Positions 7,529 through 14,718 are shown, counted from the stretch's first letter. The stretch is 19,033 nt of DNA from Fen-1258 sp964595365 (GCA_964595365.1 CAZQQC010000049.1:1-19033); one strand, 5' to 3'. The notes: a model not told the origin generated them from the sequence alone. Numbers and translations: made by a program.

Positions 7529-8470
7529 TTGGAACAGTTACCGCTCATATTCTCCGGCACTTCAAATCCGGAATTGACTCAAAGAATTTGTTCATACTTG
7601 GGTATTTCGCAGGGAAAGATAGATATCCGGGTTTTTAGCGATGGAGAAATTTGGGTTAAGTTCTTAGAAAATATTAGAGGACGGGAAGTATTCATCATCC
7701 AATCTACACATCCCCCTGCAGAAAACTTAATGGAGCTCTTGATTATGCTTGATGCTGCGAAACGAGCTTCGGCAAAAAAAGTAACTGCGGTTATTCCTTA
7801 TTTCGGGTATGCCAGACAGGATAGAAAGGATCAGCCAAGAGTTGCAATAACTGCAAAATTAGTAGCTAACCTGATTACAACCGCCGGAGCCGATAGAGTG
7901 ATAACTATGGATCTTCACGCAGCACAGATACAAGGATTCTTTGATATACCATTTGATCACTTGTACGCATCTCCGGTATTTACAAGCGTTATAAAAAATG
8001 ATTCCGGCAATCTGGTAGTTGTATCTCCGGATATTGGCGGAATAAAATTAGCGAGATCGTATGCCAAAAGATTAGATGCTGGCTTGGTAGTTATAGATAA
8101 AAGAAGACCGAAGCATAACCAGGTAGAAGTTATGAACATAATAGGCGATGTTAAAGACAAAGATGTGCTGCTTGTCGACGATCTGATTGACACCGGCGGT
8201 ACAATTGTGAATGCCGTTAAAGCATTACGGGAAAGAGGCGCTAAGCATATTTATGGCGCTATCACTCATCCTCTTCTTTCCGGAAATGCACTCGAAAGGA
8301 TTAAAAGTTCGGAGATGAGTAAACTTTATGTTACAGACAGTATCCCGTTAAAAGAAAATTACATAGATAAAATTGTTATACGTACCGCCTCCGGTTTGTT
8401 TGCAGAAGCAATCATAAGATCATACAGAAATGAATCTATCAGTTCATTATTTGAGATAGATAAAAGTTAA
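7529..8470 (+). CDS. prs: Ribose-phosphate pyrophosphokinase (PRPP synthetase)
   Basis: Makes 5-phosphoribosyl 1-diphosphate from ribose 5-phosphate and ATP, the precursor for purines, pyrimidines, His, Trp and NAD. At 313 aa it has the usual length. The N-terminus LIFSGTSNPELTQRICSYLGI and FSDGEIWVKFLENIRG are typical. PYFGYARQDRKDQPR and MDLHAAQIQGFFDIP contain the ATP- and metal-binding residues, with His130 equivalent to the catalytic/metal His of class I enzymes. VVSPDIGG and DKRRPK follow, and the PRPP loop VDDLIDTGGT lies at 216-225. The start is TTG at 7529: no in-frame ATG or GTG exists between the upstream TAG (7490-7492) and this codon, and the protein aligns from here. Transcribed from the promoter at 7461-7489. 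rplY follows after 27 bp and pth after that, a prs-rplY-pth order common in bacteria. Confidence 0.95.
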   Translation: MEQLPLIFSGTSNPELTQRICSYLGISQGKIDIRVFSDGEIWVKFLENIRGREVFIIQSTHPPAENLMELLIMLDAAKRASAKKVTAVIPYFGYARQDRKDQPRVAITAKLVANLITTAGADRVITMDLHAAQIQGFFDIPFDHLYASPVFTSVIKNDSGNLVVVSPDIGGIKLARSYAKRLDAGLVVIDKRRPKHNQVEVMNIIGDVKDKDVLLVDDLIDTGGTIVNAVKALRERGAKHIYGAITHPLLSGNALERIKSSEMSKLYVTDSIPLKENYIDKIVIRTASGLFAEAIIRSYRNESISSLFEIDKS

Positions 8471-8497
8471 AAAAATTTATTTGGAGATAAATAAGCG

Positions 8498-9145
8498 ATG
8501 TCAGAAATAAGTGTTCAAGCGAAAAAAAGAACTCTTTCTACAAAAGGTGTTGTAAATAAATTACGGCGCGAAGGAAACATCCCCGGCATTTATTACACTA
8601 AGAACGTAGAACCAATTCCAATTTATATTTCCGAAGGCACACTAAAGCCGCTCGTGTTTACATCCGAAACTCATATCGTCAATTTAAAAATAGATGGGAA
8701 CGAAGAGTTAAAATCCATTCTTAAAAACGTTCAGTTCGATCCCGTAACCGACAGGGTTATTCATTTTGATCTTTTAGGAATTTCTGCGGATCAAGAAATT
8801 GAAATTGAAGTTCCGGTAATTCTGGAAGGACAGGCAAAAGGTGCCAAGGAAGGTGGTATCATTCAGCATTCGTTACATAGAATTCAAATCTCATGTCTGC
8901 CCGCAGATATTCCCGAACATGTCGTTATCAATGTTTCGGATCTTGGTGTTGGCGATTCCGTTCACATAAGAGACTTGAAGATTGAGAAAGCTAAAATTCT
9001 TCATCATGACGACGTAATAATTGTTTCCGTTGTTATTCCACGTGCCGTGGTTGAACCGACTGCTGCTGCTACTGCCGAAACAACTGAAGAACAAGCTGAA
9101 CCGGAAGTTATAAGCAAAGGTAAACAAACCGAAGAAGAAGAGTAG
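8498..9145 (+). CDS. rplY: 50S ribosomal protein L25, general stress protein Ctc type
   Basis: Long (CTC/TL5) form of L25, 215 aa, binding 5S rRNA in the large subunit. The N-terminal domain (about 1-92) starts with ISVQAKKRTLSTKGVVNKLRREGNIPGIYYTKN and includes ILKNVQFDPVTDRVIHFDLLGI. The C-terminal TL5 domain (about 95-185) shows VPVILEGQAKGAKEGGIIQHSLHRIQISCLPADIPEHVVINVSDLGVGDSVHIRDL in separate segments. A low-complexity acidic tail rich in Ala, Thr and Glu ends the protein (about 186-215). GGAG sits 11 nt before the ATG. It is 27 bp after prs, and pth starts 8 bp after its stop, so it is mid-operon. Confidence 0.93.
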   Translation: MSEISVQAKKRTLSTKGVVNKLRREGNIPGIYYTKNVEPIPIYISEGTLKPLVFTSETHIVNLKIDGNEELKSILKNVQFDPVTDRVIHFDLLGISADQEIEIEVPVILEGQAKGAKEGGIIQHSLHRIQISCLPADIPEHVVINVSDLGVGDSVHIRDLKIEKAKILHHDDVIIVSVVIPRAVVEPTAAATAETTEEQAEPEVISKGKQTEEEE

Positions 9146-9153
9146 GCACGGAA

Positions 9154-9786
9154 TTGCGTGTTATAGTTGGACTGGGTAATCCCGGTACACAATACGAGTT
9201 GACACGTCACAATGTTGGTTTTTTGATACTCGATCGGTTTGCACGGGAAAACAGTCTTTCGTTTCATGCTTCTAAGTTTGGATATTATTATTCGGAAGGA
9301 TCGTTAGATTCTTCCGATTTTTTTTTGCTTAAACCAACTACATATATGAATCTTAGCGGTTTAGCCGTTCTCGATTTTTTGAACGAACACCCGGTTGACG
9401 CCGAAGATCTACTTGTTGTTGCAGACGATGTAAATTTACCTTTATGCCGGATCCGGCTAAGACAATCCGGAAGCGACGGTGGCCATAAAGGAATTAAGTC
9501 AATCATCTATCATTTAAAGAGTGATGCTTTTCCGAGATTAAAATTCGGCATTGGAAATGCTTTTGAGAAAGGCGAGATGGCGAACTACGTTCTCGGTAAA
9601 TTTAATCAAGATGAATTTGAGGACGTTACAAAAAGCATCAACTTTTCAGTTGAACTGATCGAACAATTTATAACCGGCGGCTATAAATCAATGCTCGATT
9701 ATTTCAGCAGGTTTTCCAGCTCGATAGATAAGAAAAAGCCAAATACTCGTGATTCTGACAAACTAACCGGTAAGATTCAAGAATGA
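9154..9786 (+). CDS. pth: Peptidyl-tRNA hydrolase
   Basis: Releases tRNA from peptidyl-tRNA that drops off ribosomes. The 210-aa protein starts MRVIVGLGNPGTQYELTRHNVGF with catalytic His19. Substrate-binding Asn66 (TTYMNLSG) and Asp91 (VVADDVNLP, partner of the catalytic His) are present. The third tRNA-contact region is GSDGGHKGIKSI: the residue after His111 is Lys112 where E. coli and many others have Asn (GGHNG). The start is TTG at 9154, fixed by the family N-terminus; AGG overlapping the rplY stop may serve as ribosome site. The region after about residue 185 is a polar Lys/Ser tail. The gene ends 126 bp before rpsF. Confidence 0.94.
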   Translation: MRVIVGLGNPGTQYELTRHNVGFLILDRFARENSLSFHASKFGYYYSEGSLDSSDFFLLKPTTYMNLSGLAVLDFLNEHPVDAEDLLVVADDVNLPLCRIRLRQSGSDGGHKGIKSIIYHLKSDAFPRLKFGIGNAFEKGEMANYVLGKFNQDEFEDVTKSINFSVELIEQFITGGYKSMLDYFSRFSSSIDKKKPNTRDSDKLTGKIQE

Positions 9787-9852
9787 ATGATTTATTTTGT
9801 TCCTTGCGTTGTAAATTAGAAAGTGATATTTTTTGCAGCCATATTTTATAAA

Positions 9853-9909
9853 CCCTGCTTTTCCGTTATTGTGCGGAAAGGCCGTAAGCCCAAAGGGAGG
9901 TGAAAACCT
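9853..9909 (+). promoter_or_regulatory. Structured rpsF leader, candidate S6:S18-binding autoregulatory element overlapping the Shine-Dalgarno
   Basis: CTTTTCCG (9858-9865) pairs with CGGAAAGG (9874-9881), an 8-bp stem with one G-U around the loop TTATTGTG. An outer CCCT (9853-9856) can pair with AGGG (9894-9897), leaving on the 3' side an asymmetric internal loop that begins with CCG (9882-9884). A helix with an unpaired CCG is the known feature of the leader motif bound by the S6:S18 complex before rpsF in many bacteria. The AGGG belongs to the strong Shine-Dalgarno AAGGGAGGTG (9893-9902). AGGT-GAAA-ACCT (9898-9909) adds a 4-bp hairpin with a GAAA loop just before the ATG. Protein binding would be expected to occlude translation. 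The pairings are seen; the ligand is inferred. Confidence 0.55.
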
Positions 9910-9912
9910 AAC

Positions 9913-10302
9913 ATGAACAAACGTACCTACGAGAGTGTTGTAATTGTCAATGCTGCACTCGAAGATGAACAAATCGACGCTACAATCGCACGCATTCAAG
10001 AAACTGTAACAACACATGGCGGAGAGATAGCCGAATTGGATAAATGGGGCAGAAAGCGTCTGGCTTACCCCATTAAGAAAGCCAAGAGCGGTTACTATGC
10101 CATTTTTAGATTTACTGCATCTCCAGATTTAATAGCTGTGCTCGAACGTAATTACAGATTGGATGAAAACATTGTTCGTTATCTTACAATCGCACTGAAT
10201 AAATTTGCATTGGAATCTATTTCCAAACAAAAAGAAAAAGCTGCGACTGAAGCTGCTGCCGAAGAGGCGCAATCTAAATCAACAGATGTACAAGTTAACT
10301 AA
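9913..10302 (+). CDS. rpsF: 30S ribosomal protein S6
   Basis: A 129-aa S6, which forms a heterodimer with S18 and binds the central domain of 16S rRNA. It has RTYESVVIVNAALEDEQIDATI, then GGEIAELDKWGRKRLAYPIKKAKSGYYAIFRF, the family core, and LERNYRLDENIVRYLTIAL. The C-terminal 25 or so residues are a charged, Ala/Glu-rich extension. The start ATG at 9913 follows the strongest Shine-Dalgarno in the window (AAGGGAGGTG), with a possible hairpin in between. First gene of rpsF-ssb-rpsR-rplI. Confidence 0.95.
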   Translation: MNKRTYESVVIVNAALEDEQIDATIARIQETVTTHGGEIAELDKWGRKRLAYPIKKAKSGYYAIFRFTASPDLIAVLERNYRLDENIVRYLTIALNKFALESISKQKEKAATEAAAEEAQSKSTDVQVN

Positions 10303-10323
10303 TTAGAATTAGCGGAGGTTACG

Positions 10324-10791
10324 ATGGCCGAACTTAAGATGCCAGAACTTAATAGCATTATAGTTGCAGGCAACTTGACAAAGGATCCTGTGTTCAGACA
10401 GACTTCAAACAGCACACCGGTTGTTAATTTTCATGTTGCCGCAAACAGAAGATATAAAGACAGCAGTAATCAATGGCAGGAAGATGTCTGCTACGTGGGT
10501 GTAGTTGCGTGGAATAAATTGGCAGATAGCTGCAAAGACCGCCTTAAAAAAGGAAGTGCAGTGCTTGTCGATGGAGAACTTCAGAGCAGAACGTTTAAAA
10601 CGGAAGACGGCAAGAATAGAACAATCGTTGAAATAAAAGCCAAGAGGATCCAATTCCTAAATAAATTCAACAAAACTCAAGGCAACGGTGAAGATGTTGT
10701 TGCTGAATCCGATGAAACAGATTATGAAGACAACTCATTCGATAAATTTTTAACTGATGAAGAATCCGACTTAATGAAGGATAAACCGTGA
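10324..10791 (+). CDS. ssb: Single-stranded DNA-binding protein without the usual acidic C-terminal tip
   Basis: A 155-aa OB-fold SSB: NSIIVAGNLTKDPVFRQTSNSTPVVNFHVAANRRYKD, then YVGVVAWNKLADSCKDRLKKGSAVLVDGELQSRTF, covering about residues 10-112. GGAGG at 10315-10319 gives good spacing to the ATG at 10324, favouring it over a second Met at codon 6. The C-terminal tail is acidic (ESDETDYEDNSFDKFLTDEESD) but ends LMKDKP, so the DDIPF/DDLPF-like peptide with terminal Phe that normally docks PriA, RecO, Exo I and others is absent. It lies between rpsF and rpsR in the standard order. The last four bases (GTGA) could overlap an alternative GTG start of rpsR. Confidence 0.93.
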   Translation: MAELKMPELNSIIVAGNLTKDPVFRQTSNSTPVVNFHVAANRRYKDSSNQWQEDVCYVGVVAWNKLADSCKDRLKKGSAVLVDGELQSRTFKTEDGKNRTIVEIKAKRIQFLNKFNKTQGNGEDVVAESDETDYEDNSFDKFLTDEESDLMKDKP

Positions 10792-10802
10792 GAGAAAATA
10801 AA

Positions 10803-11018
10803 ATGAAAAACCAGACCAAAAAGGTCAAGAGAGTAATTGATGGTTATATAGATTACAAAGATCAAAAACAACTTCAAAGATTTCTTACCGACCAGGGAAA
10901 GATTATCCCAAGAAGAATAACCGGACTAACAGCTAAACAACATAGAGAATTAGTCCAGGCAATCAAACGAGCCCGTCATTTGGCAATTCTGCCATTTGTG
11001 TCGGAAGCTGTTAAGTAA
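10803..11018 (+). CDS. rpsR: 30S ribosomal protein S18
   Basis: A 71-aa S18 (from the ATG at 10803) that pairs with S6 in the 30S platform. The core is YIDYKDQKQLQRFLTDQGKIIPRRITGLTAKQHRELVQAIKRARHLAILPF, complete. There are no cysteines, so it is the zinc-free form. An alternative GTG start at 10788 adds MRENK, overlaps the ssb stop as GTGA, and has AAGGA six bases upstream; translational coupling through it is quite possible, so the start is uncertain by five codons. Confidence 0.95.
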   Translation: MKNQTKKVKRVIDGYIDYKDQKQLQRFLTDQGKIIPRRITGLTAKQHRELVQAIKRARHLAILPFVSEAVK

Positions 11019-11032
11019 TTAGGAGTAGAGAG

Positions 11033-11476
11033 ATGAAAGTTATATTAAGAAAGAATTTTGACCAGCTCGGTAAAGTTGGCGATATTGTTTCTGTAAAAGA
11101 CGGATATGCAAGAAATTACCTTATTCCACGTCAAATTGCATATCAGGCAAACAGGGGGAACATTTTATCGCTGGAAGAAGAGAAAAAACAGATTCTGAAA
11201 AAAGAAGCCAAAGATTTGGATGCTGCCCGAAATTATGCTGCCGAATTGGAAAAAGTGTCTGTTACAATTCCTGTGAAGGTTGGTGAAGAAGATAAAATTT
11301 TCGGTTCGGTGACACATCAAATGATTGCCGATGCGTTAAAGGAAAAAGGGTTTGACGTTGACAAGAGAAAAATCGATATAACAGAGCCGATTAAGTCTTT
11401 CGGAATTTATAGTGTTGCTGTAAAACTTCATCCAAGTGTTTCCGCTACAGTTAAAACCTGGGTGGTAAGAGAATAG
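11033..11476 (+). CDS. rplI: 50S ribosomal protein L9
   Basis: A 147-aa L9 of typical length, binding 23S rRNA near the L1 stalk. The N-terminal domain is MKVILRKNFDQLGKVGDIVSVKDGYARNYLIPRQIA (signature GxxGDxVxVKxGYxRNxLIPxxxA). A long charged linking helix (about 45-78, EEEKKQILKKEAKDLDAARNYAAELEK in parts) leads to the C-terminal domain with KIFGSVTHQMIADALKEKGFDVDKRKI. AGGAG lies 8 nt before the ATG. Last gene of the rpsF cluster; 104 bp separate it from secD. Confidence 0.96.
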   Translation: MKVILRKNFDQLGKVGDIVSVKDGYARNYLIPRQIAYQANRGNILSLEEEKKQILKKEAKDLDAARNYAAELEKVSVTIPVKVGEEDKIFGSVTHQMIADALKEKGFDVDKRKIDITEPIKSFGIYSVAVKLHPSVSATVKTWVVRE

Positions 11477-11521
11477 ATGGTAAAAAGTTAAACGAAAGTC
11501 AATTTCACAATTTGGGGGGAA

Positions 11522-11538
11522 GCATCAAAATTTGATGC
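11522..11538. other. 17-bp perfect inverted repeat in the rplI-secD gap
   Basis: GCATCAAAATTTGATGC is a perfect palindrome (8+1+8), able to form a 7-bp stem with a 3-nt loop in RNA. It follows a run of six G (11514-11519) and is followed by CCTTAAAATTTC, which is not a strong U-tract, so it is a poor intrinsic terminator. It could be an operator, a leader structure for secD, or a weak terminator of the rpsF cluster. The rest of the 104-bp gap shows no clear promoter and no Shine-Dalgarno next to the secD ATG. Confidence 0.45.
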
Positions 11539-11580
11539 CTTAAAATTTCACTGAATTTACTAACTAAACAGCTGATTATA

Positions 11581-13491
11581 ATGAAAGAATTAAGATTCAG
11601 AATCATTCTGATAATAGCTGCAATTGCTCTCTGCTTGTATCTGCTTTATCCAACATTTCAAGATTATCAAAACAACAAAAAAGTTTCCGAACAATTGGTG
11701 TCGCTCCAGCGGTCGATTAAGAAGAATAATCCAAATATTCCGGAAGGACAGCTGAAAGATTTAATTACTGCAAAAAAAGACAGTATTCTTGCCGGTAATC
11801 CAGCTTACAAAACTGCAAGAGAAAAACGTGTAAAACTTGGTTTGGATTTGCAGGGCGGAATGTATTTGTTGATGGAAGTCAACACTTCGAAGCTGCTGGA
11901 AAAATTGGCTAAAGAACCAGATAGTCAGTTTAATCAAGTTCTGAAAGAGTCGGAGGCTGAATCCAAAAAAACCGACGAGAATGTTGTTTCCATCTTCACA
12001 CGAAAAATGAGAGAGAAAAACATTCGCTTGAGCAGGTATTTTGGATCTATTCGAGAAAACGACAACGCAATCGAGAAGCGTCTTTTACAGCAGGAAGAAG
12101 ATGCGGTATCACGCGCAATAGAAATTATTAGAAACAGAGTTGATCAGTACGGCGTTTCGGAACCGAGCATTCAAAAACAAGGATCGAGAAGAATTGTAAT
12201 TGAATTGCCCGGTATTGCAAGAGAAGAAGAAGCGAAGAGATTGCTTCAGGGAAGAGCTCTGCTGGAATTTAAGCTCGTCAAGGACCCCGATTTTACAATT
12301 TCAATTATGAAAAAAATTGATGAGGCGCTTGCAGGCAAATCTGCAGCAGATTCTTTAACCGGCAAAAAAAATGAAACCGCTTCAAAGAAAGACACAATTA
12401 ATCAAAAGAAATTAACCGACGAACAATTCGCTAAGGAACATCCCTTCTTTTATGTTGCCCGCCTGCTAGACCCGCAAGGAAGAATGGCAGATGCATTCGT
12501 AAAAGAAAGCGACCGCGAAAAAATTAATGCGATGCTTCAGAACCCTGAAGTGAAAAAAATAATGCCGGATAATGTTGAGTTCATTTACGAAGCAAAACCG
12601 GAAAAAAGCGGTGACGGAAATAATTATTACAGAATGTATCTTGTAAACAAAGATCCCGAACTGACCGGAGGTGTTATTACAGACGCACAATCGAATATAG
12701 ACCCTTCTACATCTGCACCTGTAGTTTCAATGCAGATGAACTCCGAGGGCGCAAGAGAGTGGGCACGAATTACCGGTTCGAACATCGGCAAAAGATGCGC
12801 TATTATTCTTGACGGCGGTGTTTACTCTGCTCCTGTTATTCAGTCTAAAATTCCAACGGGAAGTTCTCAGATTTCCGGTATCCCAAATCTTGATGAAGCA
12901 AAACTTCTTGAAATCGTTTTGAAAGCCGGTGCATTACCAGCACCAATAGAAACTTTAGAGCAAAGAACTGTCGGTCCATCACTGGGGCAGGATTCCATCA
13001 ACGATGGAGTAAGCTCTACAGTAATTGGCTTCATCCTTATAGCCATCTTTATGATTTTCTATTATAAAACCGGCGGAAGTTTTTCTGTAGTAGCTCTTTC
13101 AGTTACTATTGTAAATCTTTTAGGAATACTTGCGGGTTTTGGTGCAACATTAACTTTGCCCGGTATCGGCGGTATAGTGTTAACAATGGGTATGGCAGTA
13201 GATGCCAACGTTATCATCTTCGAAAGAATAAGGGAAGAACTTGCAAACGGAAAAACATTGAAAGCCGCTGTCGAAAGCGGATTCAAACTTTCATTTGCAC
13301 CAATCTTCGATTCTCACGTTACCTCATTTATTACAGGTTTGGTGCTTTATCAATTTGGAAGCGGTCCCGTTCAGGGATTTGCATTAACACTGATGATTGG
13401 TTTGATTGTAAGTCTTTTTAGCCAGTTGGTAATTGTAAGAGTAATCTTCGATTTTTTGTTGAACAAAGGTTACAAGGTAAATATTGGATAA
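11581..13491 (+). CDS. secD: Protein translocase subunit SecD
   Basis: A 636-aa inner-membrane RND-like subunit that uses the proton gradient to help complete Sec-dependent export. Transmembrane helix 1 is about residues 6-24. The periplasmic P1 region includes KLGLDLQGGMYLLMEV (about 86-101), IEIIRNRVDQYGVSEPSIQKQG and RIVIELPGI. Near residues 240-290 there is a Lys/Ser/Thr-rich insertion, longer than in E. coli but common in the Bacteroidota/Chlorobi group. DGGVYSAPVI and ISGIPNLDEAKLLEIVLKAGALPAPI precede the QRTVGPSLGQDSI motif (461-473), after which five helices follow. MAVDANVIIFERIREEL carries Asp541, equivalent to the essential E. coli SecD Asp519. secF follows 22 bp later. Confidence 0.95.
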   Translation: MKELRFRIILIIAAIALCLYLLYPTFQDYQNNKKVSEQLVSLQRSIKKNNPNIPEGQLKDLITAKKDSILAGNPAYKTAREKRVKLGLDLQGGMYLLMEVNTSKLLEKLAKEPDSQFNQVLKESEAESKKTDENVVSIFTRKMREKNIRLSRYFGSIRENDNAIEKRLLQQEEDAVSRAIEIIRNRVDQYGVSEPSIQKQGSRRIVIELPGIAREEEAKRLLQGRALLEFKLVKDPDFTISIMKKIDEALAGKSAADSLTGKKNETASKKDTINQKKLTDEQFAKEHPFFYVARLLDPQGRMADAFVKESDREKINAMLQNPEVKKIMPDNVEFIYEAKPEKSGDGNNYYRMYLVNKDPELTGGVITDAQSNIDPSTSAPVVSMQMNSEGAREWARITGSNIGKRCAIILDGGVYSAPVIQSKIPTGSSQISGIPNLDEAKLLEIVLKAGALPAPIETLEQRTVGPSLGQDSINDGVSSTVIGFILIAIFMIFYYKTGGSFSVVALSVTIVNLLGILAGFGATLTLPGIGGIVLTMGMAVDANVIIFERIREELANGKTLKAAVESGFKLSFAPIFDSHVTSFITGLVLYQFGSGPVQGFALTLMIGLIVSLFSQLVIVRVIFDFLLNKGYKVNIG

Positions 13492-13513
13492 AATTTTAGG
13501 AGATTAATTATAG

Positions 13514-14653
13514 ATGCGACTTTTCGATAATCTAAATATCGACTTCATGGGTAAACGAACTCTCTTTTACTTTTTGTCGGCGGCAGTTCTTTTGTTCGGA
13601 ATAATTTCTATGTTGATTAGAGGCGTTCATTTTGGCATAGATTTTAAAGGCGGTTCCGAAGTAGCTCTTCAGTTCGATAAACCGGTCGATATTTCTTACG
13701 TAAGAAATGAAGTTGACAAATTGGGACTCGGCAACATGGAAGTAAAAACGTTCGGCGGACAAACTGGAATTTTGTTAAGAACCGAGCTGCAGGAAATTCC
13801 AAAAAATATTTTGCCCGAAGTTAAAGGAAGAATCGAATCAATTATTAACGCAAACTTCCCCGCCGCTCAAAGAACAATAACAGATACTTCGAGCAATTCA
13901 ATTAATTATGCTTTCAAAGATCCAAATTTAGCCGAAGCAATAAGCAACAAACTCTTCAGCTCGGGGTTTCAAACCACAAAAGTGGGTACTGATTCTACAA
14001 ACACTTCCGTTATTGTTCGGCTGGGTGTTGCAGATATTATAAAAGAAAGACTTTCGGAAAAATTTAAAGACAATCCTTTCAAACTTCTTAAGGAAGACCG
14101 TGTTGGACCAAAAGTTGGTAAAGAGCTGAAAAGAAATGCGATTGTTGCTGTGTTCATTTCGCTTATTGGCATTTTAATTTATCTTGGCTTCAGGTTTAAA
14201 TTTGCTTTTGCACTGGGAGCTGTAATTGCGTTGTTCCACGACGTTTTGCTAACACTTGGAATTTTCGTGGCGTTGTACGGAGTCTTTCCCGGTCTCAATC
14301 TTGAAATCTCAATTACGGTTCTTGCAGCATTCCTAACGTTGGTCGGTTATTCCACTAACGATACTGTAATTGTTTTCGATAGAGTCCGCGAGCAGATGAA
14401 AATTCACAAATCATTATCGATCGAAGAAAACATGAATCACGCTATCAACAGAACGATGAGCAGAACACTAATCACTGTTTTTACAGTGTTGATAAGCATT
14501 ATCGTACTGTTGATTTTCGGCGGCGAGGTTCTCAGAGGTTTTGCTTTCGCATTGTTCATTGGTATGATAACCGGAACCTATTCGTCAATTTTCATTGCGA
14601 GCGCATTCGTTCTGGAATACGCTCACCGATCGGGTAAAAGAATCCAATTCTAA
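13514..14653 (+). CDS. secF: Protein translocase subunit SecF
   Basis: A 379-aa partner of SecD. Helix 1 is about residues 16-36, followed by GVHFGIDFKGGSEVALQF (37-54), the SecF start of the periplasmic domain, and EDRVGPKVGKELKRNA (194-209) leading into the five-helix bundle. ALFHDVLLTLG (239-249) and GYSTNDTVIVFDRVREQM (278-295) hold the conserved charged residues linked to proton coupling in the family. The periplasmic part (about 55-195) is larger than in E. coli SecF. GGAG sits about 10 nt before the ATG. The gene ends 12 bp before a bidirectional terminator. Confidence 0.95.
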   Translation: MRLFDNLNIDFMGKRTLFYFLSAAVLLFGIISMLIRGVHFGIDFKGGSEVALQFDKPVDISYVRNEVDKLGLGNMEVKTFGGQTGILLRTELQEIPKNILPEVKGRIESIINANFPAAQRTITDTSSNSINYAFKDPNLAEAISNKLFSSGFQTTKVGTDSTNTSVIVRLGVADIIKERLSEKFKDNPFKLLKEDRVGPKVGKELKRNAIVAVFISLIGILIYLGFRFKFAFALGAVIALFHDVLLTLGIFVALYGVFPGLNLEISITVLAAFLTLVGYSTNDTVIVFDRVREQMKIHKSLSIEENMNHAINRTMSRTLITVFTVLISIIVLLIFGGEVLRGFAFALFIGMITGTYSSIFIASAFVLEYAHRSGKRIQF

Positions 14654-14665
14654 TTTCACCATCAC

Positions 14666-14697
14666 AAAAAAAGTCCCGATTAAGATCGGGACTTTTT
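14666..14697. terminator. Bidirectional rho-independent terminator between secF and the convergent phosphatase gene
   Basis: AAAAAGTCCCGAT (14668-14680) pairs perfectly with ATCGGGACTTTTT (14685-14697), 13 bp around a TAAG tetraloop. Seven A precede and five T follow the GC-rich part, so either strand gives a hairpin plus U-tract. It sits 12 bp after the secF stop and about 21 bp beyond the stop of the minus-strand gene, and can serve both convergent transcripts. Confidence 0.92.
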
Positions 14698-14718
14698 CAT
14701 TTTAAATTGTTGCTGAAC

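Noticed and set aside
9801..9832. TTGCGT-N17-TATTTT as an rpsF promoter
   Set aside because: Only three of six and four of six matches. A promoter in this gap is likely, but this pair is not convincing enough to call.
9783..9851. 22-codon ORF starting in an ATGA overlap with the pth stop (MNDLFCSLRC...), candidate leader peptide or micro-protein before rpsF
   Set aside because: No Shine-Dalgarno, cysteine-rich composition without a recognisable pattern, and ORFs of this length arise easily by chance in AT-rich DNA. The leader is better explained by RNA structure further downstream.
11577..11582. Perfect TATAAT overlapping the secD ATG
   Set aside because: Transcription from it would start inside the secD coding region and no sensible downstream start codon exists; no TTGACA-like box lies 17 bases upstream. 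Likely coincidence in AT-rich DNA.
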